From assembly GCA_007125435.1 (NCBI GenBank), contig SLDF01000074.1, positions 1 through 15,234 on the forward strand: a stretch of 15,234 nucleotides of DNA, read 5' to 3'. The stretch's first letter is position 1, and every line of letters begins with the position of its first letter. Under the pieces are notes generated by a model. The model made no database searches and was not told the DNA's origin. It saw nothing but the letters and a program-made list of their open reading frames with translations. Source of the stretch: Saprospiraceae bacterium (lineage in GTDB: Bacteria; Bacteroidota; Bacteroidia; Chitinophagales; Saprospiraceae). The position numbers and the translations under genes were made by a program. Below, piece by piece: positions 1 through 7,907 of this stretch.

Positions 1-221
1 AGTTTGGGTAAATCATTAACAAGAGAGGGTTGAGGTTTCGGAAAAAACTTCTTTAAAATAACTGCCTCTGGATTATTTTTGATAATCAATTCTCTGTGCA
101 TCCTTCCACCACAACCGTAATATTTAACTTTTTTGTGAATCTCCAATTCTAAATTCCACCTTAATTGATCACAACTACCACTAAGTTTCTTTCGATCCGG
201 ATTAGTATATACAGTCTGCAC
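1..221 (-). CDS. unidentified partial ORF, possibly a gene remnant
   Basis: Read on the minus strand, the frame is open from a TAA at 255-257 to the left edge, about 84 codons, with no stop. There is no in-frame ATG near its beginning. The first plausible start is a GTG at 219-221, so this may be a broken gene lacking its N-terminus, or simply an unusual start. The protein contains Ser-Gly-Ser-Cys-Asp, later Tyr-Tyr-Gly-Cys-Gly-Gly, and a lysine- and proline-rich tail. The spacing of the Cys-Asp and Gly-Cys-Gly motifs loosely recalls C-terminal parts of small secreted proteins ending in a GCG-type motif, but I cannot assign a family. No TAnnTTTG promoter is visible upstream of it. It could also be a chance open frame; the end lies outside the window. 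Confidence 0.35.
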   Translation of the reverse strand, partial: MQTVYTNPDRKKLSGSCDQLRWNLELEIHKKVKYYGCGGRMHRELIIKNNPEAVILKKFFPKPQPSLVNDLPK

Positions 222-453
222 AGATACACAGCATTGAATTAATATTAAATTAATTTAAATATGTTTTAAAGAAAATTGACGAAAAACGCGTAATAATCCT
301 CTGTAGATTTGTCTTGATTTTACAATTTACTTTTAAAGAGAGTGCTTGAGGTCAACTTCTTCACTATGAGCGCACTAATGTGGCATTCACTCAAACTCTT
401 ATATATAACCCTTTTCAACCCTAATTAGAAAATTGACCTTAAGCCTCTCTATT
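222..453. other. AT-rich intergenic stretch, no gene seen
   Basis: This stretch, together with the palindrome that follows, separates the left-edge reading frame from the UVR-motif gene. It is AT-rich (for example 236-270) with stops in all frames, and I find no convincing promoter, hairpin or RNA gene in it. Confidence 0.5.
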
Positions 454-474
454 TTAACCCGCATTATACATTAG
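454..474 (+). repeat. left terminal inverted repeat of the MITE-like element
   Basis: This begins TTAACCCGCATTATACATTA. It is the inverted partner of 609-629, with one mismatch (A for G at the eleventh base of the CCCGC-containing arm). Confidence 0.8.
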
Positions 475-608
475 CGATTTCTATTACGGATTTAAATGGC
501 TTCAAAATAAGGCGCTTTGCTTGATTTCGCTCATTCACCATAGGGGTGACTATGATTCAATCGCGAAATCACTTATTTTTTCGCCTTTTAAACCCTCACT
601 ACGAAACC

Positions 609-629
609 CTAATGCATAATGCGGGTTAA
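609..629 (-). repeat. right terminal inverted repeat of the MITE-like element
   Basis: On the minus strand this begins TTAACCCGCATTATGCATTA. It is the partner of 454-474 and ends at a TTAA shared by both termini. Confidence 0.8.
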
Positions 630-662
630 TCCTGACATCTAAAAAAGTAAATAAAAAAAGGC

Positions 663-1001
663 TTATTCAGACTCAGATAGAAGTAAATCACTTATTTTAT
701 CTCTTATTTCTGCTGCTTTTTCAAAGTCTTCACTTTCAATTGCATTTTTTAATAGAACATTGAGTTTATCAATAGTATTTGCTGAAAGGAGCAGATCAAT
801 CCGTTTTATTTTGAGTATAGCTATAGAACGCACAGTCATTGCGTAGAGACTTTTAGGATGGAATGCCTTAAGTTCTTCAGGAAGTTGGTCTAAACTAGGG
901 TTCTCTGTGAGTAACTCCTGAATTCTATCAGCAAGCTCTTCCTGAGATTGAATCAATTGTTCAATTTCTTGTATTTCTGCTAGCAATTCTTCTTCCGACA
1001 T
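663..1001 (-). CDS. small UVR-motif (UvrB/UvrC-type) protein
   Basis: A 112-residue cytoplasmic protein. Residues about 80-105 (LNVLLKNAIESEDFEKAAEI and the following RDKI) match the UVR motif, the helical hairpin by which UvrB and UvrC interact and which also occurs alone in small proteins such as McsA. The N-terminal 35 residues are rich in Glu, Gln, Ile and Leu with heptad-like spacing, suggesting a coiled coil. There is no helicase or nuclease domain, so this is not UvrB or UvrC, and there are no Cys pairs as in McsA. It starts 28 bp after nadE on the same strand and is probably co-transcribed with it. Its role is unknown; a protein-protein interaction module is the reasonable inference. 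No rho-independent terminator follows directly, only T-rich sequence and then the palindrome at 454-629. Confidence 0.8.
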   Translation of the reverse strand: MSEEELLAEIQEIEQLIQSQEELADRIQELLTENPSLDQLPEELKAFHPKSLYAMTVRSIAILKIKRIDLLLSANTIDKLNVLLKNAIESEDFEKAAEIRDKISDLLLSESE

Positions 1002-1029
1002 AACTTTTTTTCAGCTTTAATTCACTTAT

Positions 1030-2673
1030 TCAACTCAAGTATTTTCCAACGATAGGCATTCTTCTTCCGATTCCAAAAGCCTTCGGGGAAACTCTTAGGA
1101 CTGGAGCGGTTTGGTATCTCTTAAATTCATTCATATTAACTAGTCGAAGCACCTTTCTCACCAATTCTCTATCAAAGCCCAATTTAGCAATTTCTTCTGG
1201 TCCTTTCCTTTTTTCGATGTAGAGAAAGAGAATCTGATCTAGAATATCATAATCAGGAAGACTATCAGAGTCAAATTGATCTGGTCTTAATTCTGCTGAG
1301 GGCGGTTTTTCGATCGTATTTATTGGAATGATTATCTTTTCTGTATTCATGAAATTTGCCAATTCATACACCTCTGTTTTATATAGATCACCTATAACGG
1401 ATAGGCCTCCACACATATCTCCATAAAGTGTACCATAGCCCACAGCTGCCTCGGATTTATTACTTGTATTAAGAACTATGTACCCAAATTTATTGGACAT
1501 TGCCATTAAAATCATACCTCTGATGCGCGCCTGAATATTCTCCTCAGTAATATCAAAAGGTCGATTTCCAAAAACGGGCTTTAAAAGATGCAAATATGAT
1601 TCATATACTGACTCAATCGGTATGATGTCATACGACACATTAAGTTTCTCTGACAGAGATATTGCATCTTCGACAGAATGATCACTTGAAAAAGGTCCGG
1701 GCATTAAAACAGCGTGGGTATTCTCATGTCCAAGTGCTCTGGCAGTAATCGCAAGTGTGACAGCTGAGTCAATTCCCCCCGATAGGCCAACCATGGCTTT
1801 ACTTAGGGACAATTTGTCAAAATAGCTTTTAACGCCCATAACTAATGCATCGTGAATCTTTTCTATTTTCAAAAAAGTTTTGGGCATTATATTGCTATTG
1901 CCGCCTAAAACTTCTTTGACATCATAAACATTAATCGAGGGTGTGAAGTATGTCATTTCGTCGTAGACCGAACCATTTGTATTCATAACTATTGAGCCGC
2001 CGTCAAATATTAGTTCAGTCTGTGCGCCGCACTGATTAATGTAGAATATAGGCAATTGGTACTTGTTAGCGTTTTCTTTGAGAATACGGAGCCTCTCTTC
2101 TCGTTGTGTATAGGAAAAAGGGGATGCTGAAAGGTTCACCATGAAGTCGGGAGAGTGGTTAATGATTTCATCCATAGGGCAAATCGTATATAGAGGATTA
2201 TCATTACCAATGTTCCAGATGTCTTCACATATAGTGATGGCTATTTTATAACCTTTGAATTCAAATATATCAAACGTTTTACCCGGCTCAAAATACCGAT
2301 ATTCATCAAAGATATCGTAGGTTGGTAACAATGTCTTGTGGTAGGTAAACTGGATTTTGTTTTGATAGATAAATAATGCAGCATTAAACAAATCCTTTCC
2401 TTCAACATCAGGGTTTTTTATTGGTGCCCCTAGGATCACACCTATATCATTGGTATAGGCTAAAATCTTTTCTATGGAGGCATTGGATCTATCTATAAAG
2501 TCATCAAACTCAAGAAAGTCTCTTGGCGGGTATCCACAAATAGCCAATTCACTAAAGCAAACTAAATCTGCCCCTTCATGCTTTGCCTTGATAATGCTGT
2601 TTATAATCTGCTCTGTATTCCCTTCAAAATCACCGATGATATAGTCTAATTGAGCACAAGCTATTTTTAACAT
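1030..2673 (-). CDS. nadE: glutamine-dependent NAD+ synthetase
   Basis: Catalyses the last step of NAD biosynthesis: ATP-dependent amidation of nicotinic acid adenine dinucleotide using ammonia released from glutamine. At 547 residues it is the long two-domain form. The N-terminal nitrilase-type glutaminase (about 1-255) shows the Glu-Lys-Cys triad: Glu42 in FSELAICGYPP, Lys113 in HKTLLPTY and Cys149 in ICEDIWN. The C-terminal synthetase (about 270-530) has the ATP-pyrophosphatase loop SGGIDSA at 298-304 and the family segments NTSNKSE and GYGTLYGDMCGG. All key residues are present, so it should be active. The start at ATG 2671-2673 gives the expected beginning MLKIACAQLDY. The 230 bp upstream, up to the LruC gene, should hold its promoter, but I see no TAnnTTTG match on this strand. 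The UVR-motif gene follows after 28 bp. Confidence 0.96.
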   Translation of the reverse strand: MLKIACAQLDYIIGDFEGNTEQIINSIIKAKHEGADLVCFSELAICGYPPRDFLEFDDFIDRSNASIEKILAYTNDIGVILGAPIKNPDVEGKDLFNAALFIYQNKIQFTYHKTLLPTYDIFDEYRYFEPGKTFDIFEFKGYKIAITICEDIWNIGNDNPLYTICPMDEIINHSPDFMVNLSASPFSYTQREERLRILKENANKYQLPIFYINQCGAQTELIFDGGSIVMNTNGSVYDEMTYFTPSINVYDVKEVLGGNSNIMPKTFLKIEKIHDALVMGVKSYFDKLSLSKAMVGLSGGIDSAVTLAITARALGHENTHAVLMPGPFSSDHSVEDAISLSEKLNVSYDIIPIESVYESYLHLLKPVFGNRPFDITEENIQARIRGMILMAMSNKFGYIVLNTSNKSEAAVGYGTLYGDMCGGLSVIGDLYKTEVYELANFMNTEKIIIPINTIEKPPSAELRPDQFDSDSLPDYDILDQILFLYIEKRKGPEEIAKLGFDRELVRKVLRLVNMNEFKRYQTAPVLRVSPKAFGIGRRMPIVGKYLS

Positions 2674-2809
2674 AGATCGTATTTATTATTTTGAAATCAA
2701 TCTACTGCATTATGATGACATTCAATTGATATAATGGTATTCAGTGGTGAAATTACTGAATAAAGCGTCATCCCATCACTTAATAACATAAGTATTATAA
2801 AGGTTCAAT

Positions 2810-2846
2810 TAAACAAAACAGCTCTGTAGCGGAACTACAGAGCTGT
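2810..2846 (-). terminator. rho-independent terminator of the LruC-domain gene
   Basis: A perfect 12-bp stem (ACAGCTCTGTAG at 2818-2829 with 2835-2846) encloses a 5-base loop. On the minus strand it is followed by TTTTGTTT (2811-2818). It lies about 57 bp past the stop of the lipoprotein gene and separates that gene from nadE. On the plus strand no T-run follows, so it works in one direction. Confidence 0.85.
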
Positions 2847-2903
2847 CTACAACCCTATTTTCAAAAACATAATATATGCTTTTTTACCGGGATACGCATT
2901 TAT

Positions 2904-4979
2904 TTAATCAAAGACGTTACTTGAATTTACGTTGCCGGGTATCTTCTGATACCAATTTTGGGATTCACTTCCACCTGATTGTGCCCACTGAGCAAATTTC
3001 AAATAGGTTTGAGTAATATCTGCTTTCTCGACAGGATAGCTAAACTTCTCAGGAATATGCATCGCCCAGCATAAATTATCTTTTGAAATATAAAATTTGT
3101 TTTCTGCCGGGTTAGTATCGTCCCTGCTTACGCCAAACAATGAAACATCCGCCAAAGCTGTTGGCTCTTTTCCCCCGATGTGAACTTCATGTCCTCGTCC
3201 TGCATCCTCTGTATTTCTCCAAATGAATGGATTATAAACCCCCAGTCCAATATTAGACAGGGCGACAGGGTTAGACAGTTGAACAACAACATTAAAAGTA
3301 ACTGGATCTTCCATAGGTTCAGATGGAACTGTATTCCAGGCTCTAAGGTGTTCTTTAGAGTTCTCATAAACGATGATTACCGCTGATGAGTGACCACTCT
3401 CTAAAGTAGCTCCTGATACTGAAGCAACGTTAGATGATGATACTGGCAATTCTATACCAAAACCTGAATTCAAGGTACCGCCTAAGGCTCTTAAAATGAA
3501 AGTAGATCTGATTTCTACAACTTGGTTATTGCTATTGGTAACCAAATTATGTCTAAAGTCGATAACAACATCATTCATGTCAAAGTCACCATATCCAGGC
3601 CACAAATCTTCAAACACCAGAGAATGAACTCCAGTTTCAGATGGAAAGAAATTGCTGAATGCACCTGATGGCAAATCAGGGAAATCGTCAAGAATATCCG
3701 GAACGCCATCTCCATCACTGTCCTCTATATCAGACTCTCCGTGACCTTCTGGATTACATTCAGAGGTAGGAATGAAAAATTCACATGAAAGAGTCACATT
3801 GTTTCCTATTGAACCCCAAAGGTTTTCAATACCGTTTTCATCACAGAACTCGATGTTACCTGTAACACTACCACTACCATTAATAGTTGTATTCTGATTG
3901 ACTTTTACAACTGACTTTGCACCTTGACCATTGATATTACCATTTACAGTGAGGTTATTTGTTGAACTCATCGCTGCATTGTGTAATTCTAATTTTCCAT
4001 TACTATTTATAGTCGTGGTATTACTAGTGGTGGTGTACTCATGGTTATTAAGTGTACCGTTTAATATTAAGTTTTGACCAATTGTGATATTGCAGAAATT
4101 AGTGAGGTTTGTATTACTATTTAACGTTAAATTATTGTTGATTGTAATATATCCTCCATTCTCATGAGGCTCACTTGAATTTACTGTAAAGTTTTGACCA
4201 ATGGATACGTCACCCTCATTAATAAAGAGTGAATTACTATTGAGCGTTATTGACTGATTAAAGCTTATCTCGTTATAATTATAGATTTTACCATTGGGAT
4301 TTACATTGCCAGTAAAAGTCGCACTTCCGCTACTTGTAACAATAAGCTCTGAATTATTGTCATTCATGTTAAGATTATTGACTGTGGCATCGCCGCATAT
4401 GACTACACGTCCATTTCCATTGAGTGTAATGTTTCCTGAGAAGGTGCCAATTAAGCAAATGGTTTGATTACCACTAGCATTTACATTTTGGTTGGTACCA
4501 TTTTCGATAATCTGGTCACACCCACTATTGCAGTCGACAGAGGCATTTCTTGACTTCACCATAACAGATCGAAGGTTTTTAAACTCCATCTCAATTCTAT
4601 TGTCAGAGACTATGGCCTTTCTTGTTGTCTTGTCACCATTGGGCGCAGTTTTGACGACATAAAGGTCTTTCTGAATTACGGCCTTTTCGATTTTGCCAAC
4701 AAACGGCTTAGAAATGGAGCCACCTCCCGATACTAATTCTACGCCTTTATCTTCAGGGTCACCATGATAAATGGTCAAGCGGTGAGACATACCACCGAAC
4801 TGTTCGTCTGAGACCTTTATCTCAAATCGGACTTGATCTACGGTTTCATAATTGAATCCGGCAGGTACTCTTAATTCAGTGGTGTAATTAACAGGACCTG
4901 GTTCAACTTCTCCAGGTCTACAAGCTACATAAGTTAGCAGGGTTCCTACTACCAGGAACAAAATTGCTCTATTTTTCAT
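2904..4979 (-). CDS. LruC-domain lipoprotein with asparagine-rich repeat region
   Basis: A 691-residue exported protein. The N-terminus (MKNRAILFLVVGTLLTYVAC) is a lipoprotein signal with the lipid-bearing Cys at 20. Residues about 25-150 form a Lys- and Val-rich region I cannot assign. Residues about 160-390 are Asn-, Thr- and Ser-rich with recurring units such as ITLNSNS, LTLNSNT, LILNGT, LTVNGN and TTINGSG, suggesting a parallel beta-helix or similar solenoid. A calcium-binding type acidic loop DSDGDGVPD lies at 420-428. The region after it (FEDLWPGYGDFDMNDVVIDF) carries the hallmark of the LruC domain (DUF4842-type), running to about residue 680. It is probably anchored in the outer membrane; the function is unknown, and adhesion or surface structure is a guess. 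It stands alone, with its own promoter at about 5036 and a strong terminator. Confidence 0.88.
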   Translation of the reverse strand: MKNRAILFLVVGTLLTYVACRPGEVEPGPVNYTTELRVPAGFNYETVDQVRFEIKVSDEQFGGMSHRLTIYHGDPEDKGVELVSGGGSISKPFVGKIEKAVIQKDLYVVKTAPNGDKTTRKAIVSDNRIEMEFKNLRSVMVKSRNASVDCNSGCDQIIENGTNQNVNASGNQTICLIGTFSGNITLNGNGRVVICGDATVNNLNMNDNNSELIVTSSGSATFTGNVNPNGKIYNYNEISFNQSITLNSNSLFINEGDVSIGQNFTVNSSEPHENGGYITINNNLTLNSNTNLTNFCNITIGQNLILNGTLNNHEYTTTSNTTTINSNGKLELHNAAMSSTNNLTVNGNINGQGAKSVVKVNQNTTINGSGSVTGNIEFCDENGIENLWGSIGNNVTLSCEFFIPTSECNPEGHGESDIEDSDGDGVPDILDDFPDLPSGAFSNFFPSETGVHSLVFEDLWPGYGDFDMNDVVIDFRHNLVTNSNNQVVEIRSTFILRALGGTLNSGFGIELPVSSSNVASVSGATLESGHSSAVIIVYENSKEHLRAWNTVPSEPMEDPVTFNVVVQLSNPVALSNIGLGVYNPFIWRNTEDAGRGHEVHIGGKEPTALADVSLFGVSRDDTNPAENKFYISKDNLCWAMHIPEKFSYPVEKADITQTYLKFAQWAQSGGSESQNWYQKIPGNVNSSNVFD

Positions 4980-5035
4980 ATCAAATTGTTTTAAGGATAA
5001 ATGATATATCTCTTGTTGTTATATCATTTGTATTG

Positions 5036-5043
5036 CAAAGATA
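5036..5043 (-). promoter_or_regulatory. Bacteroidota -7 promoter box for the LruC-domain gene
   Basis: On the minus strand this reads TATCTTTG followed by CA, the commonest form of the Bacteroidota -7 element TAnnTTTG. It would start transcription near 5029, giving a leader of about 50 bases before the ATG at 4979. A good TTG at the -33 position is not evident. Confidence 0.6.
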
Positions 5044-5348
5044 ACATATAAAATACTACTTCATCGCTCTCTATTTGCCAAACTAGTGCATTTTTTAGTG
5101 AAAGGCTTCAAATTGAGATTAGAACTACAATACATGCGCTTCGAAAACAAGATAACTTATACCAAACAACCATATTAAACTATTTAAGAAACAAACTTTT
5201 TCCATGATTAATTCCAAGTGTAAGACCAATACAAGCTGATATTCTCGTAGCTTCACGACATCTTTTGATACAATAGGGTTTACGTTATCTATTCACAGGC
5301 TATCAAACGACTAATAAACACAATTATATAAGTAGCGATCGACTAATA

Positions 5349-5463
5349 GCATCAGCGATGTGCAGTGATCAGGAGCGATAGCGAGTGAGTCCGCAGGACC
5401 GAGCGAACAGCGAGTCACGAAACGTAGCGACCTGACGACGACAGGAGGAGGGTGATGCCCAAA
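5349..5463 (+). repeat. GC-rich dispersed repeat, copy 1
   Basis: It begins GCATCAGCGATGTG and ends GGTGATGCCCAAA. The outer GCATCA and TGATGC are inverted. Small internal hairpins are GTCC-GCA-GGAC and CCTG-ACGACGA-CAGG. Its start matches the other copy (9823-9956, opposite strand) at 18 of 19 bases, and the block 5412-5432 matches 9851-9871 at 19 of 21. The middle has diverged. It is much richer in GC than its surroundings and encodes no plausible protein. It is probably one of the short families scattered through some Bacteroidota genomes; the function is unknown. Confidence 0.75.
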
Positions 5464-5512
5464 AACAAATTATAAAAAATGCTGCTTTAAAAGGATATTG
5501 CCATCAAAGTGG

Positions 5513-5520
5513 TATGTTTG
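5513..5520 (+). promoter_or_regulatory. possible -7 box for the surE operon
   Basis: TATGTTTG fits TAnnTTTG, but no TTG lies about 20 bases upstream (the nearest, 5498-5500, is only 12 bases away). It would give a leader of about 125 bases. It is the only match between the dispersed repeat and surE. Confidence 0.3.
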
Positions 5521-5650
5521 TTGTCAATAATCAAGTGTTGTATGAAGACCTTATATAAAATATATGATCTGCAACCTACAGTTAAGTCCCTAACAATCCC
5601 ACTCTACATAAGTGTCAGATTGCAATGGTAATGTGTAACACAAAAATGAT

Positions 5651-6433
5651 ATGAAAAATACAAATAGACCATTAATACTGGTAACGAACGATGACGGACA
5701 TTTTGCGCCGGGTATAAGAGCATTAGTAGAAGTGGCTAGTGAATTGGGCGACTGTCTGGTCGTGGCGCCAGACTCGCCGCAGTCTGGAATGGGGCATGCG
5801 ATAACAATTCACAACCCATTGCGACTAAATAAAGTCAATTCTTTTGGTGATGTAGAAGCTTATGAGTGCAATGGGACGCCTGTGGATTGTGTCAAATTAG
5901 CTAAACATGTCATACTAAAAGACCGCAATATTGACTTATGCGTGTCGGGCATCAATCACGGATCAAATGCATCGATAAATATTATCTACTCCGGTACTAT
6001 GTCGGCGGCTATGGAGGCTTCGCTAGAAGGTATAAATTCGATAGGATTTTCGCTCCTGGATTATTCTTTTGATGCGGACTTTGAGCCCTGCAAGCCATTC
6101 GTAAAGCGGATCATGTCTCATGTTTTAGAAAAAGGCTTATTCAAAACTAATCTCCTGAATGTGAACATTCCTGTGATGGAGGATGGACAGCAGATCAAAG
6201 GTATGAGGGTGTGTCGGCAAGCAGAGGCCAGGTGGGTAGAAGATTTCATGGAGGCAGAAGATCCAAGAGGGCAGAAATACTATTGGCTGACAGGAAAGTT
6301 TGTTAATGAAGATGAAGGCAGGGACACGGATGTCTATGCTCTGGAGCAAGGCTATATTTCGATTGTTCCGTCAGGTCATGACCTTACAAAGCACGATGCT
6401 ATTGCAAGTTTGACAAGATTGAATCAATTATAA
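5651..6433 (+). CDS. surE: 5'/3'-nucleotidase SurE
   Basis: A metal-dependent phosphatase that removes phosphate from nucleoside monophosphates and was named from stationary-phase survival in E. coli. The 260-residue length is typical. Metal ligands seen are Asp14 and Asp15 in LVTNDDG, Ser45 in APDSPQSGMG and Asn102 in SGINHGSNAS. The later conserved segment YSGTMSAAMEA is also present. The start at 5651 places the N-terminal strand directly before the DDG motif. No ribosome binding site is visible, as expected in this phylum. It is the first gene of a tight plus-strand operon with a small membrane protein (9-bp gap), lpxB and a secreted peptidase. The pairing with lipid A synthesis may reflect shared growth-phase control rather than a shared pathway. 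Confidence 0.95.
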   Translation: MKNTNRPLILVTNDDGHFAPGIRALVEVASELGDCLVVAPDSPQSGMGHAITIHNPLRLNKVNSFGDVEAYECNGTPVDCVKLAKHVILKDRNIDLCVSGINHGSNASINIIYSGTMSAAMEASLEGINSIGFSLLDYSFDADFEPCKPFVKRIMSHVLEKGLFKTNLLNVNIPVMEDGQQIKGMRVCRQAEARWVEDFMEAEDPRGQKYYWLTGKFVNEDEGRDTDVYALEQGYISIVPSGHDLTKHDAIASLTRLNQL

Positions 6434-6442
6434 TACATTAAT

Positions 6443-6754
6443 ATGTTTCGGATATTTCTAAACAAAAACGCCATATGGGCCGGCTTAGTCGCAGGTATAG
6501 TTTTACCTTTTATTGGCTATGCCGTCTTTATGTTGATTTTTGAGCAACTTGAAAGCTGGGGTATTAGCAATGACGATGGACTCGGAGAGTTATTCAGGGA
6601 GCGAACAAGCCTCGTCGTAGCTATATGTCTAAATCTCATACTCATGCGCTACTATCGCAAAAAAATGTATTATCAATCCATGAGGGGTATCATATTCGCA
6701 ACATTAATCGGTGCGGCACTGTGGATGATTTTATTTTTTAATACCCTCTTCTAA
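6443..6754 (+). CDS. small three-helix membrane protein of the surE-lpxB cluster
   Basis: A 103-residue protein I do not recognise by family. It has three hydrophobic segments: about 10-34 (AIWAGLVAGIVLPFIGYAVF), about 55-69 (SLVVAICLNLILM) and about 83-103 (IIFATLIGAALWMILFF). An acidic loop lies between the first two and a basic RYYRKK between the second and third. By the positive-inside rule that basic loop is cytoplasmic. It sits 9 bp after surE and 10 bp before lpxB, so it is co-expressed with both and is likely an inner-membrane protein. Involvement in lipid A or envelope work is only inferred from position. Confidence 0.75.
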   Translation: MFRIFLNKNAIWAGLVAGIVLPFIGYAVFMLIFEQLESWGISNDDGLGELFRERTSLVVAICLNLILMRYYRKKMYYQSMRGIIFATLIGAALWMILFFNTLF

Positions 6755-6764
6755 ATACGAGACC

Positions 6765-7907
6765 ATGTCTCAACACAATAAACTGTTCATACTGGCAGGT
6801 GAAGCCTCAGGTGATTTGCACGGGTCCAATCTGGTGCGATCACTCCTCAATAGTGGTGGATCGCTAGATATAAAAGGCTGGGGGGGAGAAAATATGCTAG
6901 CTGCCGGTGTGCAGATACTAAAGCCTATAGAAGAACTATCATTTATGGGCTTTACAGAGGTGTTACTTAATATACGGTCTATCCTTAGAAACTTCAATGA
7001 CTGTAAAGAGCAGATCAATGCCTTCAAGCCTGATGCCGTCATACTCATCGACTACCCGGGCTTCAATCTCAGAATGGCTAAATGGCTAAAACGCAAAGGA
7101 TATAAAGTCATATATTACATATCACCACAGATATGGGCGTGGAAAGAAAAAAGAGTAGAGCTCATCAAAAAGTACGTGGATAGAATGCTGGTGATATTGC
7201 CATTCGAAAAAGACTTTTATCAAAAGCATGGTGTAGAAGCGGATTATGTAGGTCATCCTTTGCTAGAAGCTATTGCCAATCGAAGTGTTTCAGAAGGCCA
7301 AATTGACATAGCAATACCTTCAAATCAACCTTTAGTGGCTATACTTCCCGGATCTAGAAAACAAGAGATAAAGTCACTATTACCTACTATGCTTGAAACA
7401 GCTGTAAACTTTAAAGATACGCATTTCGCTATAGCTGCAGCACCCGGAATACCAGAAGAATTTTATAATGACATTATTGCCGATCGCATAAAAAATGGAA
7501 CGTCAAAAGTGTCTATCATAAAAAATGCGACATATGATTTACTTCATCAGGCAGATGCTGCAATGGTGTGCTCAGGTACGGCAACATTAGAAACCGCCCT
7601 ATTCAAAGTTCCTCAAGTCGTATGCTATAAAGCCAATACCATTTCCTATGCCATTGCCAAGAGACTTGTCAAAGTGAAATATATTTCACTGGTCAATCTG
7701 ATATTAGACAAGCCTTTTCTTTCAGAGCTCATACAAGATGACTTTAATTCACAAATGCTCTCTAAAGAATTGGATAAGTGCCTCAGCCCCCGGCACCACA
7801 TATACTTTAAGACCAATTATGATGAATTGAGTCACGTTTTAAAAGCTGAAACTTTCGCCTCAGACAACGCTGCAAGAATTATAATGGATGTAATTAATCC
7901 CGTATGA
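6765..7907 (+). CDS. lpxB: lipid-A-disaccharide synthase
   Basis: A GT19-family glycosyltransferase that joins UDP-2,3-diacylglucosamine and lipid X to form the beta-1,6 disaccharide of lipid A at the inner face of the cytoplasmic membrane. The 380-residue length is normal. Signature segments are ILAGEASGDLHG (residues 9-20), YYISPQIWAWKEKR, VGHPLLEAI, the nucleotide-binding LPGSRKQEI (194 onward) and CSGTATLETAL (269 onward). All look intact. The ATG at 6765 gives the usual short lead before the first strand. The stop TGA overlaps the start of the next gene by 4 bp, which suggests translational coupling. Confidence 0.96.
   Translation: MSQHNKLFILAGEASGDLHGSNLVRSLLNSGGSLDIKGWGGENMLAAGVQILKPIEELSFMGFTEVLLNIRSILRNFNDCKEQINAFKPDAVILIDYPGFNLRMAKWLKRKGYKVIYYISPQIWAWKEKRVELIKKYVDRMLVILPFEKDFYQKHGVEADYVGHPLLEAIANRSVSEGQIDIAIPSNQPLVAILPGSRKQEIKSLLPTMLETAVNFKDTHFAIAAAPGIPEEFYNDIIADRIKNGTSKVSIIKNATYDLLHQADAAMVCSGTATLETALFKVPQVVCYKANTISYAIAKRLVKVKYISLVNLILDKPFLSELIQDDFNSQMLSKELDKCLSPRHHIYFKTNYDELSHVLKAETFASDNAARIIMDVINPV

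Larger units (their letters stand above)
454..629. mobile_element. TTAA-bounded near-palindromic MITE-like element
   Basis: The 21 bases at 454-474 match the reverse complement of 609-629 at 20 of 21 positions (TTAACCCGCATTAT at the outer edge). The complementarity continues inward: 454-511 pairs imperfectly with 572-629, an inner stem TGATTTCGC/GCGAAATCA pairs 522-530 with 563-571, and TCACC/GGTGA closes the centre (535-539 with 545-549). No transposase is encoded. The extreme bases are TTAA on both sides, so the element may run from CCCGC to GCGGG with a duplicated TTAA target. That would suit a non-autonomous element mobilised by a transposase with TTAA preference, such as a piggyBac- or IS1380-like enzyme; this link is inference. 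It lies 33 bp downstream of the UVR-motif gene, so if transcribed it would fold into a large hairpin and could end or protect that mRNA. Confidence 0.7.
5044..5650. other. divergent intergenic region holding a dispersed repeat
   Basis: This lies between the minus-strand lipoprotein gene and the plus-strand surE operon. It holds AT-rich sequence, two copies of CGACTAATA (5308-5316 and 5340-5348) just before a GC-rich dispersed repeat (5349-5463), and a weak surE promoter candidate at 5513. I found no convincing coding sequence on either strand. Confidence 0.6.

Noticed and set aside
3128..3386. Overlapping ORFs on both strands inside the LruC-domain gene
   Set aside because: They are shadow frames. 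The 691-residue lipoprotein with signal peptide and LruC signature explains the region.
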